A stretch of 64,000 bases of DNA from Montifringilla adamsi (Eukaryota > Chordata > Aves > Passeriformes > Passeridae). This document shows, piece after piece, positions 42,401-64,000 of this stretch. The position numbers and the translations under genes were made by a program. Location of the stretch: assembly GCA_017590115.1 (NCBI GenBank), contig JAGGNK010006559.1, positions 741,231-805,230 of the forward strand, read 5' to 3'. The notes under the pieces were generated by a model. The model saw only the letters and a program-made list of their open reading frames with translations, made no database searches and had not been told where the DNA came from. Within the stretch, counting starts at the first letter, position 1; every line of letters starts with the position of its first letter.

Positions 42401-45400
42401 CTTCAACTCCTCTGCCATGCCCATGCTGTGCCCCCCAGTGCCCTGGACCTCCCCCAGTTTCGGTGCCTTTGTCCTCAACGACACCAAGCTGATGCGTTTC
42501 ATGGATGAGACCACCTACCACCAGCTGCTCCTGGAGCAGTGTCCCCTGGTGAACCTCCACCCCGTGCTGGATGCCCTGAACCAGCTGGGCAACTGTGCCT
42601 GGAAGATCAACCAGCCCGTGCTGGATATTATCATCTCCATCTTCAATGACAAAGGGGATGAGAAGCTGGACATCCCACCACCCCTCTCTGAGGCTCCCAA
42701 GCCTCCCACTCCTCCTGGCAATTCCTCCACCTGGAGCAAGACCTTCAAGCACGAGGTGTTCCTGTGCAAGAAGAAGGCTGCGGAGATGCACAGCCTGCGC
42801 ATGGACGCGCTCTACAAGCTCTCCATCGCCAACTACGTCAGGGACAAGGTGTTCTGGTTCCCTCACAACATGGACTTCCGTGGCAGGACTTACCCATGCC
42901 CACCCTATTTCAACCACCTGGGGAATGATGTCACCAGGGCCATCCTGCTGTTTGCAGAGGGGAGGCCTCTGGGGCCCAAGGGACTTGACTGGCTGAAGAT
43001 CCACCTCATCAACCTGACAGGGCTGAAGAAGAAGAACGCCTTGCAGGAGCGGCTGGAGTATGCCAATGAAATCATGGAGGACATCCTGGACTCGGCTGAC
43101 CGCCCGCTGACGGTACGTGGGAGCTTCTGGGAAGTGAAATAAGACAGAAATCAGAACAGATTTTGTAACAAAACCATTTTGAAAGACACACTTTTGAGAG
43201 GTAAAAAGGGAGAAGGTATCGCTATAGGACATGAAGTAACATGGTGCAGACACGCTGCTTTCTCGAGGTAAAAAAGGTGGTTTTAATTTCTGATTCCAAT
43301 ATTTAAAGATTTCTAAAAGTGACAGTAGATTGGAGGGTGACAGTGCCACCTCTCCAATGACCCTGGACCAACTTAACAGTCCATCAAATTTCTCTTCTTC
43401 TATAAAAGAATGCAAAACAATAAGTTATTTACATAAAGTATGTGAGAAAGTTCATTACACGAATGTAAACATCAGAAGGCTTGGAAAAACTTAAAAAATC
43501 AGGGCAACAAGAAGGCAATGCAGAGATTCCTAAATAACCCATTCCTGTCTGAAGACATGATGTAAAACTAGGGAAGTGGAGGCATGGTGGGGGGAGGTGC
43601 TGTGCCCAGTGTATCCCACGTGCTCAGGAGCCCCTGTCTGTGATTTGAGGGGCACAGGAGCACTGCCCACTCCCACCAGCCTGGGCTTTCTCTTTTCCAG
43701 GGCAGGAAGTGGTGGATGGACACTGATGAGCCCTGGCAAGCCTTGGCATGCTGTATGGAAATCGCCAAAGCCTCAAGGTCCCCAGATCCAGCAGCTTACA
43801 TCTCTCACTTCCCAGTTCACCAGGTAGGAGCCTGGCAGATCCTCACAGTCCGTGTGAGGCTCAGCAGGGCAGGAAAGGAGCATCCAGGTCTCCAGCTCTG
43901 CAATCCCTGCTCCACCTGGCTGGGTTTTCTTAGGAATGGAAATGCAGTGTTGGGCATTTTGGCATGAGAACTCTGGTGATTTGTTGCTGCCTGCAGCCAT
44001 CCATGAGCTGGTACAACCAAGGCTGCCTCATTTGCCTTGGCTCAAGCAGAGCCCAGCTGAGAGCTCACTGGCAGCTGCCACAGGGTGAGAGCCAGGCCAG
44101 TGTCACCTTCTGCAGCCACAGGATCAGGACTGGAATTCGGCCCAGCAGGGTGACACCTGGCTCTCTGGAGTGCTTGGAGCTGTGCTTTGGAGGCCTTTGC
44201 TCCACTCCTGCTCCGAGGCTGAAGCCAAGCAGCTCTGCAAGAGCCAATATGGCAGGTCTGGAACTCTGAGGAAGGGCATGGGGACAGAGGTGGTTGTCCC
44301 CCACCTTTAGTGGCCTGTCACCAGGTGCCCTGGTGACACTGTCCTCCCTGGCTGCACAGGGACAGGGCTGATAAGGGTGGCTACTCCTTCCTCTTATGAG
44401 GAGATCAAGTGGCCATGACTGAGTGGGGAGGGCAGCAGTTTTTCTGCCAGTAGTGATAGCCTTGAATATACATGAGACAGTCAGGTCTGGTATTTTGATG
44501 ACAACAAAAGGTCAAGAGAGCAGCTGGGGGTGTGTGGAGGGTGCAGCTAATGAAATATCAGCAAGGACTTCTTCTGGAGGGTACCAGAGTCTCATTCAGC
44601 CTGAGTCATCAGTGCTCAATTAACAGAGCCATCAGATCCTGGTGCTGCCTTAGTGCACTGCAGGGAGTGGGGAGAGGGTGCAGGAGAAAGGGGGCCCTGC
44701 ATGAGGAACCTGACAGTCCTGGGGTATCTGTGGCTCCCTGTGACCAGGGAGATCCTGAGCACAGGGGGCCAGGAACAGCAGCACATCCTGCTGTCAGAGA
44801 AACGTCACTGCCAGTGCAGTCTGGGGAGAACCAAGATCTTCCTGTGCCATCATTCAGGTCCTGTCTGTCTCACCCAAGCTGCTGAGGACAGCACATCTGT
44901 GAGAAACGTCACTGCCAGTGCAGTCTGGGGAGAACCAAGATCTTCCTGTGCCATCATTCAGTTCCTGTCTGTCTCACCCAAGCTGCTTTTGGTACCAGGA
45001 GGGCTGCAGGGGCAGCTGCTGTGGCAGAGGCTCATTGTGCCTCTGATGCAGCTTTGGGAAATCTGGGTGGGAGCTGGTTTCTGTCTGAGGGATGTTTTCA
45101 TCTGCTGGTGGTGCAGCTGGTTGGAGCTGCAGAGCCACCTGGGGCTTCCTGAGGGATCTCTGGCTTGGCCTGCCTTTTCCTGCCTCTGATCCCACTGCTG
45201 AGGTTGTTTTGACTACTGGCTCTTCGGGCTGCTTTTAGCATCCCAGATATATTCAGTGTTTCCCAATTTTCTGGTTTTCAGTGTTTCCATAGAGCTGTGA
45301 TGTCTTTGGAAACCCACAGAGGTGGTGATGTGAGGTTTCTGATTTTAAACCTCACAGGTCACAGTAGTTAGGGATGGACTCGGGCAGGAGACCTGGCCAG

Positions 45401-48400
45401 AAGGCAGATGGTCACTGCTGGGAGGTGGTCACTGCTCTGAAGAGTAGGAAGGGGAAATAATGACCACCTGAGCCCAGGGTACCTGTGCATGGGGAGGGGG
45501 TGGATGAGCAGAGCTCTGTCCACACACTAACTCCTTGTTTCCCTCGTGCTGTTCCTGCAGGATGGCTCCTGCAATGGGCTGCAGCACTATGCAGCACTCG
45601 GCCGGGATCTCAGCGGCGCTGCCTCCGTCAACCTGGTGCCCTGTGGGCTCCCTCAGGATGTCTATAGTGCAGTGGCCCAGCAGGTGAGGCACTGTGGGGA
45701 CACATGGGGTCCTTTTGGACCTGCCTCCTCCTCTTGCTGTGCACAGGGTGACACCTACCAAGGAGAAAGGTGGGAATGAGTGTGCAGAGGGCTGGGGAGG
45801 CATGAGCTGGGCAGACAGGGACTGTCTGTTCCCCAAGTGGATCTGACTTGAGATCTGTCCTCATAGAGGTGGCTGTGAAAAAGCCCCTGGGATTTCTGCT
45901 GTCTTCACTTGTCCTGAATGAAGCCTGGGAGGACTAGGCTGGAGAGGTGGAAGAGAGCAAGGGATGCTCCTTATCCCTTGGACACAGCTGGCTGACCCAT
46001 GGGTTATGAGATTTTTCTTCCTTGAGCTGAGTTGGAGGGAGTGGGTAGAGATTCAGCCTTGGTCCTGCTACAAAGTCTTTGGTTTCTTTGGCACTGGGAA
46101 ATTTGCCACTGGGAGAGTGCTGAGAGGCTCATTCAGCTGGCATTGGACCCTGCATCTCCCATGAGAGTCTCAGCAGGTTTTCTCCAGCCAGCCCCACACC
46201 AGAGAGCAGGAAGAGTTCATGGGGCTGCAGGGCTTGCTCAGTTATCGCTGGGGCACAGAGGCAGCAGAACCCAAGCTCTGAGCCACAGTTGAGCTGTATC
46301 CTTGTCCCAGCTGGCACCACCCGTTTGCCAAGGGACAGTTCCAAGGCAGCAGGGAAGGCTCTACAGGCACGGTTATCCATGCTGGAACCCTTCAGCACGT
46401 GCCTTCTGTTATCCAGGGTGGTGAAAATGGGCTGCAGGGATCTGATGGGAGCTTGACCAGGCAGTGCACAGCTGGGAGGGTCCCACAGGCCATGCAGGGG
46501 GCTCCAGCCAGCGTGGCTCATGCCAGCCCTGACTCAGAGGCACTCTGCTCAGGTGGAGGAGTTTCGGAAGAAGGATGCTGAGCGGGGGTTGAAGATTGCC
46601 CAGGTGCTGCAGGGCTTCATCAGCCGCAAGGTGGTGAAGCAGACGGTGATGACGGTGGTGTACGGGGTCACGCGCTACGGCGGCCGCCTGCAGATAGAGA
46701 AACGCCTCAAGGAGATCGATGAGTTCCCTGAGGTAGCACTCCTGTGTGTCCCCCCTCTTCCCTGGGTCCTGTCACTTTCCTCTCTGGCTTTGGCTGTCCC
46801 TTTGTATGACCCTGGCTCTGCCTCTGGTCTGTGCCAGGAGTACTTGTGGGAAGCATCTCATTATCTGGTGAAGCAGGTGTTCAACAGCATCAAGGAGATG
46901 TTCTCAGCAACTCGAGATATCCAGGTAAGGAGCCTGTTGCCCGTTACCTCCACTTTTTCTTCTTCCCGGTCCATTCATGCATAGACACGGGGATGCTCTG
47001 TGGGGAGAGATGGTTCTCCTGGCCCAGAGAGGATCATCCTGCCCCAGCCCAGAGGTGTGGGATTGTGCCAAACCCCCCAGTAAGCACTAGGGAGTTCTGT
47101 GGCAGGAGTGAGGTTGGCCTGTGCTGGGAGGGGATGGGGTCTCCCAGCTCCACACTAACTCCAGCTGCTTCCTCCCCTCTTCTGAAGAACTGGCTGACGG
47201 AGAGCGCCAAGCTCATCGCCCAGTCTGGCCGGACAGTGGAGTGGGTCACACCGCTGGGGCTGCCCATCATCCAGCCCTACTATCGCTCCAGGTCCACTGT
47301 GGTGAGTGTCCAGTGGCAGGTCTCATGGCCCACCCTCCCTGTGCCATGGTGGGAGCAGGGAAAAGACAGCCAGGCTAGGGCCCGGTAGGTTGGCATCACT
47401 GGTGGGTGAGCCTGCAGAGCAGGTAGGATCCCTGAGTGCAGGCACATCCTCCAGCCTCCTGGCTCCCTGCAGAGCCTGGAGTGTGTGGGTGAGCTGGTGA
47501 GGAAGCTCTGTGGCTCCATCCCACTCAGGCAGCTGGGGCACGGGCCGTTCCCCGCTCTGAGAGCCTCCTCAGGGCTCGTGTGACTCAGTCTCAGTGCTGT
47601 CACCTCCCACGTGCTGCTGTGCTGACTCACAGCCCCCCAGCCCGGCTCCAGCAGCCCTTCCTAGGCCAATTCACCCTGGGAGGCTGAAGGGGTTCAGATG
47701 CCTACCAGCACCCTCAGGAGAGGAGCTGGGTAAAGTGTCACTGGGCAGTGGCAGCTGCTGTGGTGCTGGGACACTCTGGAAAGGCACAGACCCCTCTCCA
47801 GAGGAGTGGGGCAGTGCCCAGCCCACGGTGCTGCCAGGCAGTGCAGGGTGACAGCTGGTCCCCTCTCTCCCCACAGCTCAATTGTGGCATGCAGCGCTTG
47901 AGTGTGAAAACCTCCAACAGCACCCAGTAAGTACAAAACCATAGCCTGCACTGCACCCCTGCTGGCCCCAGCTGTGCTCCGGGGACGAGGCCTTCGTGTC
48001 AGGGAAGCTGTCAAGGAGTGCCAGAGCTCCTGTTATACCCTGAGCTGCAGAAGCTGGACAGAGCAGCAGGGCCTTGGGGCCCTTCAGGGCAGCCCCCTCA
48101 CCCCCAGGCTGGGGTGTCACTGTCTCTGTGCCAGTGCTGTCATCTTTGGCCCTGAAATGTCCCAGCTCTTCTGTGCCCTGCTTTGTCCTGCAGGAAACCT
48201 GACACTGTGAAGCAGAAGAATGCCTTTCCCCCCAACTTCATCCACTCTCTGGACTCCACACACATGATGCTCACAGCACTGCACTGCCTCAGGTAAGGAA
48301 TGAGCTGGGCTCTCACCTGGCTCTTCTGTGGCTCAGGAGTCTCCTGGGAGAGCATTGCTGGGGAAAGGCACCTCAGAGGACTGAGGAGTCCCTGGTGGGT

Positions 48401-50268
48401 GGGCGTTTGGGGTTCCTGGCAGAGAAGGAGAGGAGGCAGCAGGGACAGGGACAGGGAGATGCTGGGATTGGCCACCTCCCTCTGAAAAGCTGCTGTGCAG
48501 GGAGTCCCCTCTTGTGTGGTCCCTGCTCGTGTTCCAGCCAGAGGTTCTACATGGGGTGGGTCCATCACAGAGGGGTCTCAGCACTGCTTCATGGCACCTC
48601 TGCCTCCTCCCAGGAAGGGCCTGACCTTCGTCTCAGTGCACGATTGCTACTGGACTCACGCGCTCACCGTGGATGTCATGAACCAGGTAAAAGTGTCCTC
48701 CTGGCTCCCTTGGGAGCAAGATCTTGCTGATCTGTGCTCTGGGCCTATGCCAGGCCTCGCCCCCCTGGGCTTTGCTCCATAGGCTGATTGATTCACCCGG
48801 GTGAGGTGAACCTGGGATGTTGGCTGGCGGTCACAGCTGATTTCCTGGTGCCCCTTCTCCTCCCACTCTGCAGGGAGTGCGTGGGGAGAATCTGTGGAAA
48901 CAGGCACTAAACACAGCCCTGGCAGCCAGTGCCCCTGCTCTGCCCTGGGTCCTCCCTAAGGGCTTTTGTGCTAATGAGGGTCGACCTCTGCTTCACACCT
49001 CCGCAGGGTGATTCCCTTCACCCTTGTCTGGCAGCCCCCCTTCCCACTCCTGCTGCTTTCCCTGCCTCTCACCTGACCTGTCACTGGGGGAAGGATGGAA
49101 AGCATCTGCTAAGCTGCACCTCACTGTTGTCTCCCTGGGTCAGGTCTGTCGGCAGCAGTTCGTGGCTCTGCACAGCGAAAAGATTCTGCAGGATCTGTCC
49201 GAGTTCATGCTGGAGAAATATTGCAGGTATTCCTGACCTGTTGGATTTTCCTCCCACCTCCCAGAGGTCATGTCCAGGTGCTCACAGGTTGTGTCACCTG
49301 CCTGGGGGTTGCTCTGTGGGGAAGCTGTCCTTCCTTTTTGCCTGACACCCAAATCACCTTCAACAGCTGTGTAAAAACCCAGGGCTCTGCACCCTCTTGC
49401 TGCAGAACCAGGGGAGGGTTTGGCAGCCTTAGGGCCTGCCCTGGGCTGCTGGGGCTGGGCTCCTGCTCTCACTCTGTTTTGGACGAGCTGAATCCTGTTG
49501 TCAGGAGCTGCACTGGGGAGCAGAGAAGGTTCCAGATAACCTGTGTTTATTTGCTTCCTTCTAGTTCATCCAGCTCCAGCACAGAGCCCATAGCCCACTG
49601 GCAGAAGAGGCTGATGGAGCAGCTGTCGAATGTCCCCAAGACAGGTAGGAGCATGGGATGGGAACATGCAGAGCTCAGGAGCATTTTGGAGACAAGGGGA
49701 ATGAGATGGAGTGGCCCCCAAAACCACCAAAAGGCAAAAAGCCAGAGCTGTCTCCTTGGATCAGGTTTCCTCTCCTACGCTGGACTGCAGAGCCATGGGG
49801 CAGAGCAGTCCAGCATGTCCACATTCCCCTGGAGCATTCCTGTGAGTGCTCCCTGCCATCCTGGCTGAGTCCCTGGGATTTCCCCCAGGCTGACCCAGCT
49901 CTTCCCATCCCGCTCTGTTCTGCTCCCATCTGTTTCCAACCATGAGCATTTGCTCAGAGATGGGAGCGAGGGCCTCGGCACGGTAATTGCCAGGATCTAG
50001 ATGATATACATGCAATGGGATTAAGGCAATTAGTTTAACTCCTTCTAATCCCTCAGCCCTGTGTCTGCCAGGCCATCTGGCTCTGCCTGACCTCTGTGTG
50101 GAGTGGCTCCATGGGCAGCACAGTCCAGGGGCAGGGATCCTTCATGCACTGAAGCCAATTCTGTCCCCCTGTCCATCCCCACCTTGCTCTCCTCTGACCT
50201 CTCCTTTGCTCCCCTCAGGTGAATTCAACCTGAAGCAAGTGATGGATTCCACATATTTCTTCAGCTGA
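36436..50268 (+). CDS. POLRMT: Mitochondrial DNA-directed RNA polymerase
   Basis: Single-subunit T7-like polymerase that transcribes mtDNA and makes replication primers with TFAM and TFB2M. There are 21 coding exons: 36436-36493, 37051-37146, 37525-38147, 38730-38860, 39884-40070, 40488-40637, 40752-40919, 41252-41422, 41859-42098, 42333-43112, 43701-43823, 45561-45683, 46553-46732, 46838-46924, 47188-47301, 47877-47926, 48194-48292, 48614-48686, 49144-49226, 49565-49644 and 50219-50268. They sum to 3666 bases, giving 1221 residues (human 1230), and all phases close. The Arg-rich N-terminus ([11 protein letters not shown] ... FRSYSSAS) is a mitochondrial transit peptide. About residues 240-340 form the PPR region. 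Catalytic motifs: [11 protein letters not shown] (exon 10), motif [11 protein letters not shown] with Asp910, motif [15 protein letters not shown] with Lys979 and Tyr987, motif C VSVHD with Asp1137. It ends YFFS. Confidence 0.97.
37230..37337 (+). repeat. 22-bp minisatellite in POLRMT intron 2
   Basis: Five near-identical copies of GGGTTGCTGGGATGCTGGGGTG, here given as its two halves GGGTTGCTGGG and ATGCTGGGGTG, with single substitutions (TTCC; TTTG; ATGATG). It lies inside the 378-base intron 2. Confidence 0.9.
38385..38720 (+). repeat. 26-bp minisatellite of acceptor-like units in POLRMT intron 3
   Basis: Thirteen copies of a 25-26-bp unit, each made of CAGTGTGCACAG (or TGTACACAG, TGTGCTCAG) followed by a pyrimidine run such as TCCCCTTCCCCTCT. 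Copies are contiguous and end nine bases before POLRMT exon 4 (CACCTGCAG is the real acceptor). Each copy presents pyrimidine tract plus CAG to the next one, so the array is a chain of 3'-splice-site lookalikes. Confidence 0.95.
43137..43570. mobile_element. AT-rich 434-bp insertion-like block in POLRMT intron 10
   Basis: Base composition changes abruptly from GC-rich intron to AT-rich sequence. The block is flanked by a perfect 8-bp direct repeat, GGGAAGTG, at 43129-43136 and 43571-43578, as expected for a target-site duplication. No poly(A) tail, no TG...CA ends and no matching terminal inverted repeats were seen. The minus strand is open for about 90 residues from 43415 without a family I recognise. 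It could be a truncated LTR, a non-autonomous transposon or, less likely, AT-rich intron with a chance repeat. Confidence 0.4.
44797..44987 (+). repeat. Tandem duplication (~104 bp, two copies) in POLRMT intron 11
   Basis: The sequence beginning GAGAAACGTCACTGCCAGTG at 44797 recurs at 44901 with only one difference over the shared ~87 bases (TCAGGTCC against TCAGTTCC). High identity implies a recent event or local gene conversion. Confidence 0.9.
50018..50052. promoter_or_regulatory. Inverted bicoid-type sites in POLRMT intron 20 (candidate element)
   Basis: GGATTAAGGCAATTAG and TCTAATCC place two inverted TAATCC (OTX/PITX-type) cores around a CAATTAG homeodomain core within 35 bases, in an AT-rich patch of a GC-rich intron. 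Motifs are seen; function is inferred. Confidence 0.3.
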
Positions 50269-50893
50269 GCCTGGCAGCCCACAGGGCCCTGGGATACCTC
50301 TGAACTTCCAGCCATGGTGGGCACAGGCCTGCAATGCTCTTCTGCCCCACATCTCATGGGGAAGAAGGTGCAGCATCCAGCCTAGTGAGAGCCCTGCCTC
50401 ACTCTGAGGTGCTGGGGCAAACTGAGACTCTGCTGGAGCAGCTGGTGGGGGACAGGGGCTCTGCACTGTTTGCTGTCACTACTGTCCCAGCACGGGGAGA
50501 GGCCACCAAGCCCTGAAGAAGGCTGCAGCTCTGGGCTGGGGACAAAAGGGTGGCAGGAGCCAGGGTGGCTCCCCTCAGCCTTCACCCCAGTGCTGTGAGC
50601 ACTGTCCTTTGCCTTGTCCTCAGGTGCTGTCCCTCTCCTTCCCTGCCTTGCCAGCAGGGCTCAGACTTGGAGGGGCAGGCAACTGACCTGGCCACAGCAG
50701 GAGCCCCAGCCCTGCTCTTGGCCACAGGGCAGGTGCTGCTCTGTGCTCTGCTCCAGCTCTGGACACTGTCCTCACTCTCCATAGCACAGCCTCTGCTCTT
50801 CACTCTCTTTTCCAGGGATGAGTTTTGCTGTTGCTCACTGGGGCTCAGGGAGGAAAAACCACTAACTTGGGGGTCAACATGTATAATATTGTA

Positions 50894-50899
50894 AATAAA
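50894..50899 (+). terminator. POLRMT: POLRMT polyadenylation signal
   Basis: AATAAA 626 bases after the stop codon, followed by a T-rich stretch. It lies about 0.6 kb from the opposing HCN2 signal, so the two genes end tail to tail without overlap. Confidence 0.75.
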
Positions 50900-50904
50900 A
50901 TGTT

Positions 50905-51509
50905 TTTTGACATACAAGATGGGACCTGTGTCCTCTGAAATCTTTGCCTGACCCCTGTCTTTGCCAGGGGCACGGGGAGGTGGGATTGCTGCCTTCCAGT
51001 CTGGCTCTGTTCTGCTGACTGATTGGGCACAGGGTGTGACATTCTGAAAATGCTTTTGTAGCAGAAACATGGAATTGTGCCAGTGCAGCTACAGCGGGAA
51101 CTGGACTCTCACAGGGACCAACTGCAGCTTTTCCAGCCAGGAGCCTCCCCTTCTCACTGGACTGTGGCTTCCCAGACCTCCTCTCCACCAGGCTGGTGCT
51201 GGAGATGGTTGCACCTTGCAACTGGAGCTGTGTTTGGCCCAGTTCTCAGCTGTGCCCTATAACTACAGGCTCATAACCAGCCTGCACACAGCTTCTTCTA
51301 GGGGAAAGCTGCTGGCAGAGGCTTTTCACCTTGTGGCTTTTCTGGCAAGGGACACAGCTCTTCAAAGGACAAAGCTGCATCCCACAGCCTGAGCTGGGGC
51401 TGCGCCCAGTGTTCCAGCTCCCGAGGCGGGCACGAGGAGCGGCAGGCGCGGCAGGGAGGGACGGTGGCAAAGAAGCAGAGCCGGAGTCATGCGTAGCTCT
51501 GTCAGCTGC
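50905..51509. other. Spacer between POLRMT and HCN2 3' ends
   Basis: No gene or recognisable element. The interval separates two convergent polyadenylation signals. Confidence 0.6.
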
Positions 51510-51514
51510 TGACG

Positions 51515-51520
51515 TTTATT
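51515..51520 (-). terminator. HCN2: HCN2 polyadenylation signal
   Basis: AATAAA on the minus strand (TTTATT as given), 0.93 kb past the HCN2 stop codon, giving a 3'UTR of about 0.95 kb. Confidence 0.7.
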
Positions 51521-51671
51521 GCACAGGATGGGCTGGATGGGAAAGTGGACGCTTGGAGTGGGGCCCTGTCCCTCCGGCTGCTCGGCCGCAGGGTGCCGGG
51601 GCTGGCACGGGCCCCGCGCTCGCGGTACATTCAATGTGGAAGGCTCCAGAGTGCGAGGCAGCGAGGCACAC

Positions 51672-51745
51672 GTGCACACACACACACACACACACCCACC
51701 TGCACGCACACCCACACACGCACGCACGCACAACACACGCACAGG
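51672..51745. repeat. (CA)n microsatellite in HCN2 3'UTR
   Basis: CACACACA runs interspersed with CACG and CACC. It lies between the HCN2 stop codon and its polyadenylation signal and would appear as (UG)n in the mRNA, a class of sequence bound by CELF/TDP-43-type proteins. Confidence 0.85.
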
Positions 51746-52447
51746 CACCTGGTACGCTCGGCAGGTGCCTGCCCCAGCGCCAGGGCTCGGGCTCCAGCGC
51801 CTGCCTCCGTCCTAGCGCTGCCTATGGGGACATGGGGGCGTGCTCACCCCCAGCCCCGGAGTGGGGGACAGTGTGTTTGTGGGTGCTTACAAGCCTCAGG
51901 GCGACCATCCCTCAGACCCTTCCCAACTTACCTCCAGTCCTGGACCATCACCCCTCGCCTTGGGTCTGTGAGAGGGGCGCAGGGACACGTACGGTGCCGG
52001 GGCTGCGCCGACAGCCCCAGGGAGGTGTCCTGCGGGTCACACACAGGGATGTGTTCAGGTCATAGATATCATACACAGAGTTGGTCATGGCTAGAATGCA
52101 GCTGTGGCTTCTATGGGCAGCCGGGGAGGCCAGGGGGCAGCGGGGCTTCGCCGCGGGGAGCGGGCGACAGGGTCAGACTTTGGTCGGAGACGACACACCC
52201 GGGGGCTCAGCCCAGTGACCCCGCGGTGGGGAGAGGGCACAGCAGCCCCAGGCTCACCCTCGGCAGCTGCCCCGCTCTGCAGCGGGCGGCAGGAGGGACC
52301 GGGGAGCGGGGCTGGCGCCGTGGCGGGGGGCGGCAGCCGGCGGTGCGGCCGTGGCCCTCACCCGGCGGCGCAGGGCGGACGCGAGGTGAGCTGGGGCTCC
52401 CCGCCGCCGCCCCTCCGGCGCGCGTGTCCCCGTGCCCGGCGCGGAGG

Positions 52448-62604
<10,157 letters not shown>

Positions 62605-62660
62605 NNNNNNNNNNNNNNNNNNNNNNNNNNNNNNNNNNNNNNNNNNNNNNNNNNNNNNNN
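62605..62660. other. Assembly gap (56 N) inside HCN2 exon 1
   Basis: The N run interrupts the extremely GC-rich first coding exon of HCN2. Sequence to the right (62661 onward, read on the minus strand) is Pro/Ala-coding in one frame but has no in-frame ATG that fits the HCN2 N-terminus, so the true gap may be larger than shown or the start lies within it. Confidence 0.95.
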
Positions 62661-64000
62661 GGGCCGGGGGCGGGCGGCGGGGCTGGGCTGGGGGCCGGGC
62701 GGCTCCGCAGCTCCCCCCGCCGGCACAGCCCTCGCCTGTGGGATCGGCTACCGGGACCGGACACCGGCACGGAACATCCACCTCCCGCCCCGACGGCCCC
62801 GGTCTCCGGCAGCGCAGTCTCCGGTGCGGTGCGGTGCGGGGCCGGCCGCTGTCCCCGCGGGGCTCCGCTGCCGCCAGCCCATCCAGTAGGGAGCACTGCC
62901 AACCCCCGGGGCAGGGACGGACCCCATCGCCGCGCCAGGCACGGGACTCTGCCCTCCCACCGCCCCAAGGCCCCATCGCTCCGGCGCTGAGCCCCCTCTG
63001 AACCCAGCTGGTGGCAGGAGGAGCCCCCCGAGATGTCCCGGGGATGGAGACCCCTGACCGGCGTCCCGGGACAGCGCCAGCACCCGAAGTTGGACACCGG
63101 ACACCCGCCAAGGGGGCTGATGCTCTGGAAGAGCATCGGGAGCGGCACCTCCTCCCCTCTGCCGCGGGAACGGGCTCGTCCAGATCCCCCGGGCTGCGGG
63201 GTGTCGGGGATCACCGGAGTGAGCGGCCCGGGCAGCCCGCGCACGGGGCCGGAGCCCGCGGCTCCGAGCGAGCCCCGCCGGGTCACGGCGCCGCGGCGGT
63301 GGCACCACCTGGTGCCACGGGACAGAACCGCAGCCGAGCGCGGCCCGCGGCCACGGCCGAGCCAGCGCCGTGCCCCGGCCGGGCAACGACAGCCGCGGGC
63401 GCTGTGCTGAGCCCCAAGGCAGGAGACACCCCAAAATCACCCCAAAATCACCCCGCGGAGCACAGCGACCTCGTTCTGCGGCTTCGCGGCCCGGGTTTGG
63501 CACGGCTGCCTCCAAGAGCAGCTCATTTCTCCGAACCATTGCTGGGCAGACCACTGCCACCCCTCAGCTGCCCCCAGCCCACGGAGACACCGATTCAGCT
63601 GAACCCGAACGCGATGCCAGGGACAAGAAGTGCGGCAGCAGCTCAGGGCTTCCCCGGGAGGCAGGGGCTGAGCAGGGAGCTCAGGGCACACACTCCCTCC
63701 CTCTGAACACGATGGGGCACCACACCAGGGCCTGTTTGTGCCATCCCTGCCCAAGGTTGGATGTGGCAGCCCCTGGGCCATGGCAGGGCTGTGCCACAGC
63801 TCACCAGGACAACTGCACAATGCCAGCTCCATCCCCTGCCCAGCTCCCAGGGCTGTTGTCCCCCCGTTCCTGCCCGGCCAAACAAAAGGCAGGAGTGGTG
63901 CTTTGTGCTGTGACCCAGAGCGGGCTCAGCCAGGACCCAAAATTCTCATAAAGGGAATTAAACCACACGTTGATTTTTCACCAGGATGGTGCAAGGCTGG
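62661..64000. other. GC-rich 5' flank of HCN2, no further gene recognised
   Basis: CpG-dense to about 63400, consistent with the HCN2 promoter/5'UTR island. Beyond 63450 the sequence becomes ordinary. No exon of BSG, the next gene in human, is visible. A short repeat CCAAAATCACCCCAAAATCACCCC occurs at 63431-63454 and resembles the unit of the array upstream of RNF126. Confidence 0.55.

Overview
The window is vertebrate nuclear DNA, most likely from a bird and plausibly a passerine. It has split genes with GT-AG introns, high GC content with very short introns (as on avian microchromosomes), many minisatellites, a CR1-type LINE 3' end and few other dispersed repeats. Six protein genes can be assembled exon by exon. 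From left to right they are PRSS57 (+), FSTL3 (-), RNF126 (+), FGF22 (-), POLRMT (+) and HCN2 (-). This is the gene order and relative orientation of human 19p13.3, read in reverse. The bird assignment is inference; the gene identities rest on conserved exons and motifs.

Layout. 1-3.1 kb has no recognisable gene and holds a degenerate ~45-bp minisatellite. 3.2-4.9 kb is PRSS57, a granulocyte-type serine protease in five coding exons. 6.9-14.4 kb is FSTL3 on the minus strand, with a ~1.06-kb 3'UTR, five coding exons and a GC-rich 5' end beside an N gap. 14.5-22.1 kb is intergenic, with a MIR-like SINE relic, AT-rich homeodomain-site islands and a striking mixed-length minisatellite just upstream of RNF126. 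22.4-29.85 kb is RNF126 (nine coding exons), with a promoter rich in GAS-like, CArG and CACGCCC motifs. 32.2-35.75 kb is FGF22 (three coding exons, minus). It is head to head with POLRMT across a ~0.7-kb CpG-rich divergent promoter that holds an N gap, a CTCF-like site and a ZNF143-like site. 36.4-50.3 kb is POLRMT (21 coding exons). 52.4-62.6 kb and beyond is HCN2 (eight coding exons, minus), ending tail to tail with POLRMT; its first coding exon runs into an N gap, so the N-terminus is missing. 62.7-64 kb is GC-rich upstream sequence with no recognised gene.

The genes do not form a pathway. They are unrelated neighbours kept together by old synteny: secreted protease, activin/myostatin antagonist, E3 ubiquitin ligase, synaptic FGF, mitochondrial RNA polymerase and pacemaker channel. 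All exon phases close and all six frames are intact, so there are no pseudogenes. I found no previously undescribed gene system. The observations most worth checking are a 26-bp minisatellite in POLRMT intron 3 that repeats a 3'-splice-site-like sequence up to the real acceptor, the motif-dense RNF126 promoter, a lost conserved cysteine in PRSS57, and several AT-rich intronic or intergenic islands that look like regulatory elements.
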